Of a stretch of DNA of 15,665 nucleotides, positions 15,342-15,665 are shown piece after piece. The notes below the pieces were generated by a model. That model saw nothing but the letters and a program-made list of their open reading frames with translations, was not told where the DNA came from and ran no database searches. Positions within the stretch are counted from its first letter, which is position 1. Each line of letters begins with the position of its first letter. The translations under genes were made by a program, and so were the position numbers. Source of the DNA: a candidate division CSSED10-310 bacterium (GTDB taxonomy: Bacteria > CSSED10-310 > JAFGDC01); the NCBI GenBank assembly GCA_016932295.1, contig JAFGDC010000268.1, positions 1 through 15,665 of the forward strand. The letters run 5' to 3'.

Positions 15342-15665
15342 ATGCACGCAGCACATGCGACTACCATCACCGTGGGGCTTGGCACCTGCGGTGTCTCTGC
15401 CGGCGGCTCCAAAGTGCTGGCAGCCTTTCAGGAAGAGGTGCGGAACCGGCGGTACGACAACGTGATCCTGCAGGAGACCGGTTGTTTGGGTATCTGCCAC
15501 CGGGAGGTGGTGGTGACCGTGGACAGCGAGGATCTCGGTCCCATCGTGTACGGCGACGTGACCCCAGAACTGGTGCCCCGTATCCTGGATGATCACGTCG
15601 AGCGGCGCAAGATCGTTGGCGAACTGCTCGTCTTCAAGGAATATGGCGGAGTCGATTACCCCTAC
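15342..15665 (+). CDS. NuoF/HydB-like subunit, N-terminal thioredoxin-like domain (partial)
   Basis: The first 108 residues are visible, and the frame runs off the window end. ATG 15342 follows a GGAGG site (15332-15336). The N-terminal domain has a thioredoxin-like ferredoxin fold: 'VGLGTCGVSAGG' (11-22) with C16, then 'ETGCLGICHREV' with C48 and C52. This extra domain precedes the FMN/NADH domain in HydB/HndC-type subunits and distinguishes them from ordinary NuoF. Residues 90-108 ('ERRKIVGELLVFKEYGGVD') look like the linker to the FMN domain. Only three cysteines are visible where a [2Fe-2S] cluster of this type needs four ligands, but 'GTCG' variants are known in anaerobe subunits. With NuoE upstream, the gene pair suggests an NADH-linked electron-bifurcating hydrogenase or formate dehydrogenase. 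Confidence 0.9.
   Translation, partial: MHAAHATTITVGLGTCGVSAGGSKVLAAFQEEVRNRRYDNVILQETGCLGICHREVVVTVDSEDLGPIVYGDVTPELVPRILDDHVERRKIVGELLVFKEYGGVDYPY

Overview
The window is high-GC DNA (about 60% by eye) from a Gram-negative-type bacterium. A secreted alpha-2-macroglobulin, a lipoprotein with a lipobox and a Wzx/Wzy-style glycan cluster all point to a two-membrane envelope. The mature lipoprotein start 'CDDDPTAP', the 'GNRWDY'-type lipoprotein fold and NuoE/NuoF-like subunits with a thioredoxin-like NuoF N-terminus recall anaerobic FCB-group or related candidate phyla. That placement is an impression from protein style, not a computed result.

Layout. (1) 1-3839: the 3' end of a surface-polysaccharide operon. 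It holds the C-terminus of an O-antigen ligase/polymerase, a Wzx-type flippase, a GT2 glycosyltransferase and a GT4 glycosyltransferase. All overlap by a few bases, so they are probably translationally coupled. (2) 3953-4312: a stand-alone CheY-like receiver protein with its own likely promoter. (3) 4559-6046: a polytopic GT-C/TMTC-like membrane protein with a soluble C-terminal tail, again behind a promoter-like sequence. (4) 6047-7323: a HisC-like PLP aminotransferase preceded by a structured leader. The leader contains a short His/Arg-rich ORF that overlaps the hisC-like start as ATGA. (5) 7517-13483: a 1988-residue secreted bacterial alpha-2-macroglobulin with an intact CVEQ thioester motif, downstream of a promoter region with two small palindromes. 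(6) 13594-14325, minus strand: a small two-lobed lipoprotein, convergent with the macroglobulin gene. (7) 14550 to the end: an operon with a stand-alone Lrp/AsnC-type ligand-binding (RAM) domain, a NuoE/HydC-like [2Fe-2S] subunit and the N-terminus of a NuoF/HydB-like subunit. The last two probably belong to an NADH-linked electron-transfer complex such as an electron-bifurcating hydrogenase or formate dehydrogenase.

How they fit. Regions 1 and 3 concern envelope glycans, and regions 5 and 6 concern envelope defence or the periplasm. Region 7 is central redox metabolism and looks unrelated. No mobile element, CRISPR array, rRNA or convincing tRNA was seen. Every stretch without a gene is shorter than about 250 bases. 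The most unusual features are the HisC-like leader (short His-rich ORF plus mutually exclusive hairpins), the RAM domain fused by operon to NuoE/NuoF, and the isolated GT-C protein.
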